Below, piece after piece: positions 17,343 through 27,259 of a stretch of 64,000 nt of DNA; position 1 is the stretch's first letter, and each line of letters starts with the position of its first letter. The notes under the pieces are model-generated. The model had not been told where the DNA came from. It saw nothing but the letters and a program-made list of their open reading frames with translations, and did no database searches. This DNA comes from Azospirillum cavernae (lineage in GTDB: Bacteria; Pseudomonadota; Alphaproteobacteria; Azospirillales; Azospirillaceae): positions 1,667,001 through 1,731,000 of the forward strand of contig NZ_QYUL01000002.1 in NCBI RefSeq assembly GCF_003590795.1, read 5' to 3'. Both the position numbers and the translations under genes were made by a program.

Positions 17343-18422
17343 ATGTCGTCCGCACAGCTTCGTTTGGTCGAGAAGGACTCCATGGACAAGCAAAAGGCGC
17401 TTGATGCCGCTCTGAGCCAGATTGAACGCGCCTTCGGCAAAGGCTCGATCATGAAACTCGGCGCCCGTGAGCATCTGGTCGAGGCGGAGGTGGTGTCCAC
17501 CGGCTCGCTTGGCCTCGACATCGCGCTGGGCATCGGCGGTTTGCCGCGTGGCCGCGTCGTCGAGATTTACGGGCCGGAAAGCTCCGGCAAAACGACGTTG
17601 GCGCTGCACGCCATCGCCCAGGCCCAAAAGGTCGGGGGAACCTGCGCCTTCATTGACGCCGAACACGCGTTGGACCCGTCTTACGCCCGCAAGCTGGGCG
17701 TGAACATCGACGAGTTGCTGATCTCGCAGCCCGACGCGGGCGAGCAGGCGCTGGAAATCGCCGACACGCTGGTGCGCTCCGGCGCCATCGACGTGCTGGT
17801 GGTCGACTCGGTGGCCGCCCTGGTGCCGCGCGCCGAACTGGAAGGCGAGATGGGCGACAGCCATGTCGGCCTGCACGCCCGCCTGATGAGCCAGGCGCTG
17901 CGCAAGCTGACCGGCTCGATCTCCAAGTCGAACTGTCTGGTCATCTTCATCAACCAGATCCGGTTGAAGATCGGCGTGATGTTCGGGAACCCGGAAACCA
18001 CGACCGGCGGCAACGCGCTGAAATTCTACGCGTCGGTTCGTCTCGACATCCGCCGCATCGGCGCGATCAAGGATCGCGAGACGGTGGTGGGCAACCAGAC
18101 CCGCGTGAAGGTGGTGAAGAACAAGATGGCCCCGCCCTTCCGCGTGGTCGAGTTCGACATCATGTATGGCGAAGGCGTGTCCAAGGTTGGCGAATTGCTG
18201 GATCTTGGCATCCAGGCCAGCGTCGTCGACAAGGCGGGCGCATGGTTCAGCTACGAAGGCACCCGGATCGGGCAGGGGCGTGAGAACGCCAAGAACTTCC
18301 TGCGCAACAACCCGGAGATGGCCGACGCCATCGAGGCCAAGATTCGCGGCAACGCCGGTCTGGTCGCCGACGCGATGATGGGCACCCCGGAAGCCGACGC
18401 CGAGGCCGCCACGCCGGAGTGA
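17343..18422 (+). CDS. recA: recombinase RecA
   Basis: This 359-residue RecA drives homologous strand exchange and LexA cleavage. The Walker A motif GPESSGKT lies at residues 77-84, and the Walker B region [10 protein letters not shown] and the L2-region sequence [25 protein letters not shown] are intact. The acidic C-terminal tail ends in [17 protein letters not shown] ribosome-binding sequence precedes the ATG at 17343; a second in-frame ATG 13 codons in (MDKQKAL) is also possible. It is expressed from the LexA-box promoter described above and is followed by a strong terminator. Confidence 0.99.
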   Translation: MSSAQLRLVEKDSMDKQKALDAALSQIERAFGKGSIMKLGAREHLVEAEVVSTGSLGLDIALGIGGLPRGRVVEIYGPESSGKTTLALHAIAQAQKVGGTCAFIDAEHALDPSYARKLGVNIDELLISQPDAGEQALEIADTLVRSGAIDVLVVDSVAALVPRAELEGEMGDSHVGLHARLMSQALRKLTGSISKSNCLVIFINQIRLKIGVMFGNPETTTGGNALKFYASVRLDIRRIGAIKDRETVVGNQTRVKVVKNKMAPPFRVVEFDIMYGEGVSKVGELLDLGIQASVVDKAGAWFSYEGTRIGQGRENAKNFLRNNPEMADAIEAKIRGNAGLVADAMMGTPEADAEAATPE

Positions 18423-18474
18423 CCGGCGGCGCGATCCTGCGCTTGCAACGATGCCCGCGCCTGCAACGATGATT

Positions 18475-18508
18475 AAAAACCCCGCCGTCTTGTGACGGTG
18501 GGGTTTTT
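18475..18508 (+). terminator. rho-independent terminator of recA
   Basis: A stem AAAAACCCCGCCGTC pairs with GACGGTGGGGTTTTT across a TTGT loop, with one G-T wobble, and ends in a T-run on the plus strand. It lies 53 nt after the recA stop. The A-run on the other side could also stop leftward transcription coming from rpmG. Confidence 0.9.
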
Positions 18509-18584
18509 CCTTTTGGGTCGAGGCGTGTGGCCATCGAACCCGACGCGCATCAAACAGGCCAGTCTCGCAAGCCAACCTCACAAA

Positions 18585-18615
18585 CGAAAAGGCCGCCCAA
18601 AGGGCGGCCTTTCGT
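18585..18615 (-). terminator. rho-independent terminator of rpmG
   Basis: GGCCGCCC and GGGCGGCC form a perfect 8-bp stem around an AAA loop, extended by A-T pairs (ACGAAA on the left, TTTCGT on the right). It is located about 23 nt beyond the rpmG stop on the minus strand. Confidence 0.88.
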
Positions 18616-18637
18616 GTACCCGAATTGCGGGAAAGCC

Positions 18638-18805
18638 TTACTTGATCTTGGCTTCCTTGAACTCGACGTGCTTGCGCGCCACCGGGTCGTACTTGCGGAA
18701 CGACAGCTTTTCGGTGGTCTTCTTGGGGTTCTTCTTCTTCACGTAGAAAAACCCGGTGTCAGCCGTGCTCAGCAACTTGATGAGGACGGTGTTCTGCTTG
18801 GCCAT
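18638..18805 (-). CDS. rpmG: 50S ribosomal protein L33
   Basis: The 55-residue frame reads [20 protein letters not shown], continues with [20 protein letters not shown], and ends [15 protein letters not shown]. This is a textbook bacterial L33 of the cysteine-free type. It binds 23S rRNA near the E site. It is a single-gene unit read leftward with its own terminator. It is easily missed because the longer frames on both strands overlap it. Confidence 0.97.
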   Translation of the reverse strand: MAKQNTVLIKLLSTADTGFFYVKKKNPKKTTEKLSFRKYDPVARKHVEFKEAKIK

Positions 18806-18952
18806 GATCTCGATCCCGACAAAAAATCCGTGCCCGCCGGCCCGGCGGGGGCGGCGTCGTAGCGGCGGAAGATACCGTGTGACGCCGTGAAGTCAAGAGC
18901 TAAGGGAAGCGCCATTCAAGAGGAATCGCAACCGCCGCACAAGTCCCGGACT

Positions 18953-20560
18953 CTAACGCTCCGCCACGGTGTTGACGACGGCAAGAGCCGCCGCGCGCTG
19001 GTACAAAGCCGATTCGCCCAGCAGCCGCTTGGCGACTTTCAGGTCCAAATCCGGTTCGTGCTCCTTCCAGGGGCAGGACTCGCGCAGCCGGGTCAGCGCC
19101 TGCTCGTCGTCCACCGCCTTGATTCGCCAGTTGGCGATCTGGGACGGGCGGTTGCGCCCATCGCGCAATTCGGTCAGCAGCGCCGCCGAGTCGTTCTGGC
19201 CGGGGCGGCTGGTGCAAACGGTCGGCTGGACGCCCTGGCGGTGCAGCGTGTAACCGGCGGGGGTGTGGATGCGGCTCCAGGTCAGGAACAGTTCACCGTC
19301 GTTGGGCAGGCGGGTGACGGTCTGGACGCTGCCCTTGCCGTAGGACGACGCGCCGACCACCACCGCCCGTCCGGTGTCCTGCAATGCCGCCGCCACCACT
19401 TCGGCGGAGGAAGCGGAACGGCCATCGACCAGCACCACCATCGGCAGGCCGTCGGCGATGTCGTCGGGGGAGGCGTCGAAGCGCTGACGGCTGTCGGGGT
19501 GGCGGCCCTCGGTGGAAATAATGCGGCCACGCCGGATGAACAGATCGGCCACGGCGACGGCCTGATCGAGCAACCCGCCGGGGTTGCCGCGCAAGTCGAG
19601 GATCAAACCGCGCAAAGCCCGACCGCCGGGGCCTTGGCGCATCGCCGCCACGCTGTCGCGCAGGTTGGACGCGGTGGTGGCGTTGAAACGCTCCAGCTTC
19701 AGCAGGCCAATGTGGTCGGCGACGGAGACGCTGACGGTGTTGGGGACGACGCGCTCGCGGCGGATCGGCAGGCGGCGCGGCGTGCCGCCGTCGCGCGCCA
19801 CCGTCACCGTCACCTGCGTGCCGGTCGGGCCGCGCAGCCGGTCGCGCATGTCGGATTCGCTCATCCGCGCGGTCAATGCATTGTCGATGGCGAAAAGCTG
19901 GTCGCCGTCGCGCAGGCCCGCGCGGTCGGCGGGGCTGCGCGGAACGATGTCGCGCACCGTCACCCGACCGCTGTAGATGTCCAGCGACACGCCGATACCG
20001 CCATAACCTTCGCGCTGCGCCCGTTCGCTGGTCGCGCGCTGGACGCCAGTGTAGCGCGAATAACCGTCAAGATCGGCGGTCACGCCGTCGAACACGACCT
20101 GATAAACCCGCTCCGGCGTCGCTTGGGCGAGGGTGGGGGAGTAAAGCCGGGCGCGGTCGATGATCCGGGTGGTCAGGATGGCCCAGCCCGCCGAATCGCC
20201 TGCGCTCGGCGCGCCGTATTCGGCAGCCAGCGCGCCCGACACGTACAGGCGTACGGTGGTGTTCGCCCGCTCGATCTTCACCGCCGGATCAATGGCGGTC
20301 AGCCCCTTCAACCCATCGACGCCCAGCCGGTCGAAACTGACCGCTTCCAGGTAGACATCGGCGATCTTGTTGAAACCAACGGCGAAAACCTGCTCGCTGA
20401 CCGTCGCCCCTTGATTGGGCGCGGCGGCGAGTGGGTGCGCGGTGAGCGCGAGACCGGCGAGGCTGGCGGAAATGGCGAGACGGGCAGACCGGCGCAGGGC
20501 GCGCGTCAGGGTCTGAAACGGCGAAACGCGAGACGGAACCGTGCGATCGCTCTTGGCCAT
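18953..20560 (-). CDS. S41 family C-terminal-processing peptidase with PDZ domain
   Basis: The chosen ATG at 20560 gives 535 residues with a long basic N-region and a hydrophobic signal segment (ISASLAGLALTAHPLAAA), so periplasmic location is predicted. A PDZ domain (SPADRAGLRDGDQLFAIDN) is followed by the S41 core: LILDLRGNPGGLLDQAV, then the nucleophile region DGRSASSAEVVAAAL and the general-base lysine in SSYGKGSVQTV. The Ser-Lys dyad is intact. Family members process or degrade envelope proteins from their C-termini. The last 100 residues (after RPGQND) are an additional helical region of unknown role. An upstream ATG would add 54 atypical residues. Confidence 0.88.
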   Translation of the reverse strand: MAKSDRTVPSRVSPFQTLTRALRRSARLAISASLAGLALTAHPLAAAPNQGATVSEQVFAVGFNKIADVYLEAVSFDRLGVDGLKGLTAIDPAVKIERANTTVRLYVSGALAAEYGAPSAGDSAGWAILTTRIIDRARLYSPTLAQATPERVYQVVFDGVTADLDGYSRYTGVQRATSERAQREGYGGIGVSLDIYSGRVTVRDIVPRSPADRAGLRDGDQLFAIDNALTARMSESDMRDRLRGPTGTQVTVTVARDGGTPRRLPIRRERVVPNTVSVSVADHIGLLKLERFNATTASNLRDSVAAMRQGPGGRALRGLILDLRGNPGGLLDQAVAVADLFIRRGRIISTEGRHPDSRQRFDASPDDIADGLPMVVLVDGRSASSAEVVAAALQDTGRAVVVGASSYGKGSVQTVTRLPNDGELFLTWSRIHTPAGYTLHRQGVQPTVCTSRPGQNDSAALLTELRDGRNRPSQIANWRIKAVDDEQALTRLRESCPWKEHEPDLDLKVAKRLLGESALYQRAAALAVVNTVAER

Positions 20561-20798
20561 GGGGGAAACCCAAGCCTCCCTTCCCACAAAACCGGATCGG
20601 ATGGGGCGGTTCCCGATCCCGGACGCGCAACATTTAGCATCCCGATTGTGGCGTGGGCGGGACAAATTTGGGGGTGTCCCACGAATGTTACGAATTGCCA
20701 ACCGCTGTTGCGCGGAAAACACGATCCGGCGCCGCGCCCCCTGAAACGCAACGGTCTTTGGCCGTCGGTCGACCGTTGCGCCGATGCCACGCCTAGCG

Positions 20799-22949
20799 TC
20801 AGGCCGATGAGTCGGCCAGCCGGAACAGCGTGCTGCCGGTCAGCGGATCGGCCTCCACCAGGATGACCATCACCGGGGCGCTCAGGCGGTAGCGCGTCCC
20901 CGTTCGCTGGCCGACCAACGCGTGCGCCGCTTCGTCATGCTCGTAACGGTCGTCGGGCAGGGCGCTGATGGGGACAAGGCCGTCGGCGCCGCTGTCGTTC
21001 AGGCGGATGAACAGGCCAAAGCGCGTCACGCCGGACACCCGCCCGGCAAAGCGCGCGCCGACGCGGTCGGCCAGATGGGCGGCGGTGAAGCGGTCCACGG
21101 CGTCGCGCTCGGCGGTCGCCGCCCGCCGCTCGGTGGCGGACAGATGGTCGCCAATTTCGGTCAAGCGCTCCATCGCCGCGTCGTCCAACCCGCCGACGCC
21201 AAGATTGAGCGCGCGGATCAACGCCCTATGGACGATCAGATCGGCGTAGCGGCGGATCGGCGAGGTGAAATGGGCGTAGCGGGGCAGGGCCAAGCCAAAA
21301 TGGCCAATGTTGTCCGGGCTGTAGGCTGCCTGGGCTTGGGCGCGCAGGATGACTTCGCTGACCAGTTGGGAGTCCGGCGTCCCCTCCACCCGGCGCAAAA
21401 TCCGGGTGAAATGCTCCGGCTTCAACGCCTCGCCCTTGGGGAGCGTCAGGCCGATGCCGGTCAGGAAGGCGCGCAGCGTCTCCATCTTGTCCATCGACGG
21501 CCGGTCGTGGACGCGGAACAGGCCGGGCATGCTGCGGGCTTCCAAAACCTCCGCCGCCGCGACGTTGGCGGCGATCATGAACTCTTCGATCAGCCGGTGG
21601 CTGTCCAGCCGCACCCGCGTGGCGATGTCGCCGACCCGCCCGCGCTCGTCCACCACGACGCGGCGTTCGGGCAAATCAAGGTCGAGCGTGCGGCGGCGTA
21701 CGCGCGCCTCCCACAGCCGGGCGTACGCGCCGTAGAGCGGGGCGATGACCGTGTCGGCCAGCGGGCCGGTCGCGTCGTCGGCGCGGCCCTCGTGGCAATT
21801 TTGCACCTGTTCATAGGTCAACCGGGCGGCGGACCGCATGAGTCCGCGCGTCAACCGATGCCGAATCAGCGCGCCGTTGCGGTCAATCCACAGTTGGAAG
21901 GCCAGACAGGCGCGGTCCTCGTTCGGGCGCAGGGAGCACAGCCCGTTCGACAAGGCTTCCGGCAGCATCGGCACGACGCGGTCGGGGAAATAGACCGAGT
22001 TGCCGCGCTCATAGGCGGCGCGGTCCAGGGATGAACCGGGGCGCACATAGTAAGAGACGTCGGCGATGGCGACGATCAAGCGCCAGCCGTCGGGGTTGGC
22101 CGGGTCGCTGTCCGCCTCCGCCCACACCGCGTCGTCGAAATCGCGAGCGTCGGCCCCGTCGATGGTGACGAAGGGGATGGCGCGCAGATCCTCGCGACCC
22201 ACCAGCGACGGGACCGAGGCCAATTCGGCCTCGCGCAAGGCGCCATGGGGAAAGACGGTCGGCAGGCCGTGGGTGTGGATGGCGATCAGGCTGATGGCGC
22301 GCGGTTCGGCGGTGGAGCCGAAACGGTCGACGACGCGGGCTTGCGGCAGACCAAGCCGCCCGGCGGGCAGGATGTCCGCCAACACCAGATCGTCGGCCTC
22401 GGCGTCGCCCCGGTTGGACGGCAGCACGAAAAATTCGGTCCGGTTGCGGCGGTCGGTCGGCGTGATCCGCCCGCCATCCGCCGCCGGGCGGTAGACGCCC
22501 AGCACACGGGATTCGCTGGCCCCTTCGATCCGCCGGATGATTCGGGCCTCGTAAAGCCGGTCGTTGATCCGTGCCAGCTTGGCCAACAGGCGGTCGCCCA
22601 CGGACAGCGGCGGCGCGCCCTTGCGTTCGGGGAGCAGGAAAATGCGCGGCGGGGCGTCCTCGCCGGTCCAGGTCAGCGGGCGGGCCTGCGCCTCGCCATC
22701 GGAATCGACGCCGGAAATTTCCAGAACGGCGACCTCCGGCAGCGATTGCGGCGGGGCGACGCGCTTGTTGCGGCCCCGCTCAACGGCGCCGTCGGCCTCC
22801 AATTCGCGCAGCAGGTCTTTCAACTGTTCCCGGTGGTCGGAGCCGGACAGTTTGAAGGCGCGGGCGATCTCACGCTTGCCGACCGGCGTCGCGCTGGACC
22901 GGATGAGGGCAAGGACGGCGTCCTTGGTCGGAAAGCGGGAATCGGTCAC
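20799..22949 (-). CDS. rnr: ribonuclease R
   Basis: This 716-residue 3'-5' exoribonuclease starts at GTG 22949. An N-terminal winged helix (KREIARAFKLSGSDHREQLK) is followed by cold-shock-like domains. The RNB catalytic domain has the Asp cluster in TIDGADARDFDDAVW, the segment LPEALSNGLCSLRPNEDRAC, and FTSPIRRYADLIVHRAL. A C-terminal S1 domain starts at GARFAGRVSGVTRFGLFIRL. It is shorter than the E. coli enzyme because the basic C-terminal tail is absent. It degrades structured RNA and takes part in rRNA quality control. It lies upstream of the S41 peptidase, 238 nt apart. Confidence 0.96.
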   Translation of the reverse strand: MTDSRFPTKDAVLALIRSSATPVGKREIARAFKLSGSDHREQLKDLLRELEADGAVERGRNKRVAPPQSLPEVAVLEISGVDSDGEAQARPLTWTGEDAPPRIFLLPERKGAPPLSVGDRLLAKLARINDRLYEARIIRRIEGASESRVLGVYRPAADGGRITPTDRRNRTEFFVLPSNRGDAEADDLVLADILPAGRLGLPQARVVDRFGSTAEPRAISLIAIHTHGLPTVFPHGALREAELASVPSLVGREDLRAIPFVTIDGADARDFDDAVWAEADSDPANPDGWRLIVAIADVSYYVRPGSSLDRAAYERGNSVYFPDRVVPMLPEALSNGLCSLRPNEDRACLAFQLWIDRNGALIRHRLTRGLMRSAARLTYEQVQNCHEGRADDATGPLADTVIAPLYGAYARLWEARVRRRTLDLDLPERRVVVDERGRVGDIATRVRLDSHRLIEEFMIAANVAAAEVLEARSMPGLFRVHDRPSMDKMETLRAFLTGIGLTLPKGEALKPEHFTRILRRVEGTPDSQLVSEVILRAQAQAAYSPDNIGHFGLALPRYAHFTSPIRRYADLIVHRALIRALNLGVGGLDDAAMERLTEIGDHLSATERRAATAERDAVDRFTAAHLADRVGARFAGRVSGVTRFGLFIRLNDSGADGLVPISALPDDRYEHDEAAHALVGQRTGTRYRLSAPVMVILVEADPLTGSTLFRLADSSA

Positions 22950-22986
22950 GGGGGGGCCGGTGTGGGGAGTGGTTGCATCTTGGATG

Positions 22987-23088
22987 CCCCCTCCCCAGCC
23001 CTCCCCCGCGTTGCGGGAGAGGGGGCCTTATGGAGAAGCGGCGTTTGTTCCCTCTCCCGCGTCAAGCGGGGGAGGGTTAGGGAGGGGG
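22987..23088. repeat. paired-hairpin intergenic repeat (copy A)
   Basis: The 102-bp element consists of two hairpins in inverted arrangement. The left one is CCCTCCCCCGC...GCGGGAGAGGG. The right one is CCCTCTCCCGC...GCGGGGGAGGG. The outer ends (CCCCCTCCCCAGCC, and GGTTAGGGAGGGGG) also pair. It fills the gap between rnr and topA. The same element occurs at 38246-38357, and a single-hairpin relative at 42412-42443. Confidence 0.85.
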
Positions 23089-23105
23089 CTTGAGAGCCGA
23101 CGCCC

Positions 23106-25964
23106 TTACGACGCCTTCTTGCGCGCCGCCGGAGCTTTTTCCGGTTTGGCTTCAGCGGGAGCGTCCGCCGGAGCCTTGGCCTTGGTCGTCTTCGTCGCCG
23201 TCTTCGTCGCAGCTTTGGCCGGAGCCTTCTTCGCAGCGGCCTTCTTGGCCGGGGCCTTCTTCGCCGCCGTCTCGTCCGCGCCCGCGTCCGTCGTCGCCGG
23301 TTCGGCCTCCTTCGGGGCCTTGCCCTTCTTGGCGGCATCCTTAGCGACCTTGGCCTCGATCAGCTCCAACGCCTGTTCCAGCGTCACGCTGTCCGGCTCG
23401 GTCGCCTTGGGGATGGAGGCGTAGACGCTGCCATGCTTCACATAGGGGCCGAAGCGGCCCGACCCCATGGTGATCGGCTTGCCGGTCTTGGGGTGGTCGC
23501 CGAGAGTCTTCGCCGGGGCCGAGGCCTTTTTCGCCGCGCCCGCCAGCAGATCAACCGCGCGATTGATGCCGATCATCAACACGTCGTCGTCGGGCGTCAG
23601 CGACTTGTAAACGCTGCCATGCTTCAAATAGGGGCCGAAACGCCCGATGCCGGCGCTGATTTCTTCGTTGGTTTCCGGGTGGGGGCCGATGACGCGCGGC
23701 AACGCCAGCAGGCGCAGCGCGGTGTCGAGATCGACGTCGCCCGCCGCCATACCTTTGGGCAGCGACACCCGCTTGGGCTTCGGCGCCTCGTCCTTGACCT
23801 TTTTCTTGGCCTTGGGCTTTTTGCCGTCGGCGGGCTTCTCCTCAACCGCGACCGGCGCGGGCGCGGCGTCCGCCGGGGCGGGGGCCGGGCCGAGCTGGAT
23901 GTAGGCGCCGAACGGGCCGCGCCGCACGGTGACGGGCAGGCCGCTGTCGGGATCCGGCCCCAACTCGCGCGGGCCTTCCGGCAACGCGCCGCTCTCGTCG
24001 TTGGCGATGGCCAGCGGGCGGGTGTAGCGGCATTCGGGGTAGCGGGCGCAGCCGATGAAGGCTCCCATCTTGCCCAGCTTCAACCCCAGACGGCCTTCGT
24101 GGCAGACCGGGCAGACGCGCGGGTCGTGACCGCCCTCGGTCGGGGCGGGGAAGAAATGGGATCCCAGCTCCTCGTCCAGCGTGGTCAGCACCTGGGTGAT
24201 GGTCAGATCCTTGGTGCCGTTGACGGCGACGTCGAACGGCGTCCAGAACTCCCGCAGCACGGTCTTCCAGTTGATCTTGCCGTCGGAAATCTCGTCGAGC
24301 TGGTTTTCCAGATTGGCGGTGAAGTTGTATTCGACGTAGCGGTGGAAGAAATTCTCCAGGAAGGCCGTGACCAGCCGACCCCGGTCTTCCGGGAAGAAGC
24401 GCCGCTTGTCGATCCGCACATACTCGCGGTCCTGCAACACCTGAAGGATCGAGGCGTAGGTGGAGGGGCGGCCGATGCCGAGTTCTTCCAGCTTCTTGAC
24501 GAGGCTGGCTTCGGAATAGCGCGGCGGCGGTTGGGTGAAATGCTGTTCGGGGGCGATGTCGCCACGGGCCAGCGCGTCGTTCTGCTCCATGGCGGGCAGG
24601 CGGCGTTCCTGCTGGTCATCCTCGGCGCTGTCGTCGCGGTCTTCCTGATAGACCTTCAGGAAGCCGTCGAAGACGACGACGGAGCCGGTGGCGCGCAGCA
24701 CGACGTCTTTCGACGGGCTGGCGATGTCCACGGCGACCTGATCCAGCACGGCGCTTTCCATCTGGCTGGCCAGCGTGCGCTTCCAGACCAGCTCGTACAG
24801 CCGCAGCTCGTCCGATTCCAGCGCGCCGGTCAGGCTGTCCGGGCGGCGGTTGAGGTCGGTCGGGCGAATCGCCTCGTGCGCCTCTTGCGCGTTTTTGGCC
24901 GTGGTCTTGTAGACGCGCGGCTGGCCGGGGACGTAGCGCTCGCCAAACTGCTCGCCGATCACGCTGCGGGCCGACTCGATGGCCTCCTGCGACAGGCTGA
25001 CGCCGTCGGTTCGCATGTAGGTGATGAGGCCGACGGTTTCCCCGCCGATGTCGATGCCCTCATACAGCTTTTGCGCGGTGCGCATGGTGCGGGTGGCGCC
25101 GAAGCCCAGCTTGCGCGAGGCCTCTTGCTGCAAGGTCGAGGTGGTGAAGGGCGGCGACGGGTTGCGGCGGCTCTGCTTGCGCTCCACCGCCGACACGGCG
25201 AAGAGCTGCGGCTGGATGCGGGCCACGGCGGCCTCGGCGGCGGCGCGGGTCGGCAGGCCGAACTTGTCGAGCTTCTTCCCGTCCAACTGGGTCAACGAGG
25301 CGGAAAAGGCCACGCCGCCCGGCGTGGTGAAGCCGACGGCGATCGACCAATATTCTTGCGGCTTGAAGATCTCGATTTCGGATTCGCGCTCGCACACCAA
25401 CCGCAGGGCGACCGACTGCACGCGGCCAGCCGACCGCGAGCCGGGCAGCTTGCGCCACAGCACCGGCGACAGGGTGAAGCCGACCAGATAATCCAGCGCC
25501 CGCCGGGCGAGATAGGCGTCCACCAACTCCTGCGACACGGCGCGCGGGTTGGCCATCGCGGTCTGCACGGCGGATTTGGTGATCTCGTTGAAGGTGACGC
25601 GCTGGACCTCGCGGTCGTCGGACAGATGCTTTTCGCGCAGGAGTTCGGACAGATGCCAGGCGATGGCCTCCCCCTCGCGATCCGGATCGGTTGCCAGATA
25701 GATGCGGGTGGCCGATTTCACCGCCTTGGCGATTTCGTCGATGTGGCGCTTGGAGCGGTCGCCCAACTCCCAATCCATGGCGAAGTCATCATCCGGGCGC
25801 ACCGAGCCGTCGCGCGCCGGAAGGTCGCGGACATGGCCGAAGCTGGCGATGACGGTGTAATCGTCGCCCAGATATTTGTTGATGGTCTTCGCCTTGGCCG
25901 GCGATTCGACGATGACGACGTTGCTGCCCGGCAAGAGACCTGCCCTTTGCGTGTGCCTACCCAA
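23106..25964 (-). CDS. topA: DNA topoisomerase I
   Basis: This type IA topoisomerase relaxes negative supercoils. The Toprim region begins VVIVESPAKAKTINKYLGDD, and the active-site tyrosine lies in GLITYMRTDGVSL. One Cys4 zinc ribbon is visible (CPVCHEGRLGLKLG, then GCARYPECRYTRPL). Further TOP_C repeats and an Ala/Lys/Pro-rich histone-H1-like tail of about 70 residues follow. The start is uncertain: TTG at 25964 (952 aa) or TTG at 25934, which sits nearer the conserved N-terminus and behind GGGCAGG. It begins 16 nt downstream of dprA, the usual alphaproteobacterial dprA-topA pair. Confidence 0.97.
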   Translation of the reverse strand: MGRHTQRAGLLPGSNVVIVESPAKAKTINKYLGDDYTVIASFGHVRDLPARDGSVRPDDDFAMDWELGDRSKRHIDEIAKAVKSATRIYLATDPDREGEAIAWHLSELLREKHLSDDREVQRVTFNEITKSAVQTAMANPRAVSQELVDAYLARRALDYLVGFTLSPVLWRKLPGSRSAGRVQSVALRLVCERESEIEIFKPQEYWSIAVGFTTPGGVAFSASLTQLDGKKLDKFGLPTRAAAEAAVARIQPQLFAVSAVERKQSRRNPSPPFTTSTLQQEASRKLGFGATRTMRTAQKLYEGIDIGGETVGLITYMRTDGVSLSQEAIESARSVIGEQFGERYVPGQPRVYKTTAKNAQEAHEAIRPTDLNRRPDSLTGALESDELRLYELVWKRTLASQMESAVLDQVAVDIASPSKDVVLRATGSVVVFDGFLKVYQEDRDDSAEDDQQERRLPAMEQNDALARGDIAPEQHFTQPPPRYSEASLVKKLEELGIGRPSTYASILQVLQDREYVRIDKRRFFPEDRGRLVTAFLENFFHRYVEYNFTANLENQLDEISDGKINWKTVLREFWTPFDVAVNGTKDLTITQVLTTLDEELGSHFFPAPTEGGHDPRVCPVCHEGRLGLKLGKMGAFIGCARYPECRYTRPLAIANDESGALPEGPRELGPDPDSGLPVTVRRGPFGAYIQLGPAPAPADAAPAPVAVEEKPADGKKPKAKKKVKDEAPKPKRVSLPKGMAAGDVDLDTALRLLALPRVIGPHPETNEEISAGIGRFGPYLKHGSVYKSLTPDDDVLMIGINRAVDLLAGAAKKASAPAKTLGDHPKTGKPITMGSGRFGPYVKHGSVYASIPKATEPDSVTLEQALELIEAKVAKDAAKKGKAPKEAEPATTDAGADETAAKKAPAKKAAAKKAPAKAATKTATKTTKAKAPADAPAEAKPEKAPAARKKAS

Positions 25965-25979
25965 AATCGACGGCGCCGA

Positions 25980-27101
25980 TCAGATGAGAGACACCTGATG
26001 ACCGGGTTGCCGCAGGACTCGGCCGGCAAGCTCAAGTTCCAGAACCACGGTCAGCACCACCGGAGCGGACAATTGGCACCCGCGAACGAGTTCGTCAATG
26101 GTGACGGGCGTCGGGCTGAGGTTTTCCAGAACAAGGGCGCGGGCGCGAACCAACTCGGACTCGTCGGATTCGCGCGGGATGGCGGCGGCGAACAGGTCGC
26201 GTTGCCGTTCGCCCAAGCTGGGCGGCCGCAGGCTTTCCAGCGCGCGCAGCACGTCGTCGGCGCTTTCCACCAGCGCGGCCCCTTGGCGGATCAGGTTGTT
26301 GGTTCCCTGGCAACGCGGGTCGAGCGGCGATCCGGGGACGGCCATCACCTCGCGCCCCTGCTCCAGCGCCATGCGGGCGGTGATGAGCGAACCGGACTTC
26401 ATCGCCGCCTCGATCACCACGATCCCCAGCGACAGGCCGGAAATCAGCCGGTTGCGGCGGGGAAAATGGCGGGCCTGCGGCTGGGTGCCGATGGGGCTTT
26501 CGGCGATCACCACGCCCTGCGCCACGATGTCGCGGTAGAGCTTTTCATTCTCCGGCGGGTAGACGACGTCAATTCCTCCGGCGACCACGGCGGCGGTGCC
26601 GGTCGCCAGCGCGCCGACATGGGCCGCCGTGTCGATGCCGCGCGCCAGCCCGGACGCGACCAGCAGCCCGGCGGCGCCCAGATCGCGGGCCAGCGTTTCG
26701 GCGAATTTCTTGCCGTTCAGCGAGGCGTTGCGCGCGCCAACCATGGCGACGGCGCGACGGCTCAACAGGTGAGGATGACCGATGACGGAGATGATCGGCG
26801 GCGCGTCGTCCACCGCCGCCAGCGCTTCGGGGTAATCGGGTTCGCAGGACGCGATCAACCGCGCGCCGAATCGCCGGTTGGCGATGATCTCCCGCTCAAC
26901 GTCGGCCTTGCTGGCGACGCGCAGCGGTTTGACCCGCCCGCCGCGTTTGGCCAACTCCGGCAACGCCTCAAGCGCCGCGCGGGCGCTGCCGAACTGGTCG
27001 AGCAGACGGTGAAAGGTGATCGGCCCGACATTCTCGGTGCGGATCAGGCGGAGCCAGTCGAGCCGTTCGGCGTCGGAGAGGGGATGGCGCGGTTGTGTCA
27101 T
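25980..27101 (-). CDS. dprA: DNA-processing protein DprA
   Basis: This 373-residue protein binds single-stranded DNA and loads RecA. An N-terminal SAM-like helical region ([20 protein letters not shown]) precedes the Rossmann-fold DprA core with [47 protein letters not shown] and [14 protein letters not shown] winged-helix domain follows at the C-terminus ([19 protein letters not shown]). The ATG at 27101 is preferred over a TTG two codons upstream. It is co-directional with topA and divergent from the dienelactone hydrolase gene. DprA presence alone does not prove competence. Confidence 0.96.
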   Translation of the reverse strand: MTQPRHPLSDAERLDWLRLIRTENVGPITFHRLLDQFGSARAALEALPELAKRGGRVKPLRVASKADVEREIIANRRFGARLIASCEPDYPEALAAVDDAPPIISVIGHPHLLSRRAVAMVGARNASLNGKKFAETLARDLGAAGLLVASGLARGIDTAAHVGALATGTAAVVAGGIDVVYPPENEKLYRDIVAQGVVIAESPIGTQPQARHFPRRNRLISGLSLGIVVIEAAMKSGSLITARMALEQGREVMAVPGSPLDPRCQGTNNLIRQGAALVESADDVLRALESLRPPSLGERQRDLFAAAIPRESDESELVRARALVLENLSPTPVTIDELVRGCQLSAPVVLTVVLELELAGRVLRQPGHQVSLI

Positions 27102-27259
27102 GCGCAATGGTTTTACAACCGAATTTGCGCCCGCTCAACACGCAATCGTATGATGAGTTGAGCGACGTCGCCGCATTCCGGGGGCTTGCCGCTTCCATAG
27201 TCGCGCACAATGTCACACCATCGGTGCAACCAACCAAAATCTGGGACAGGAGCCGTCTT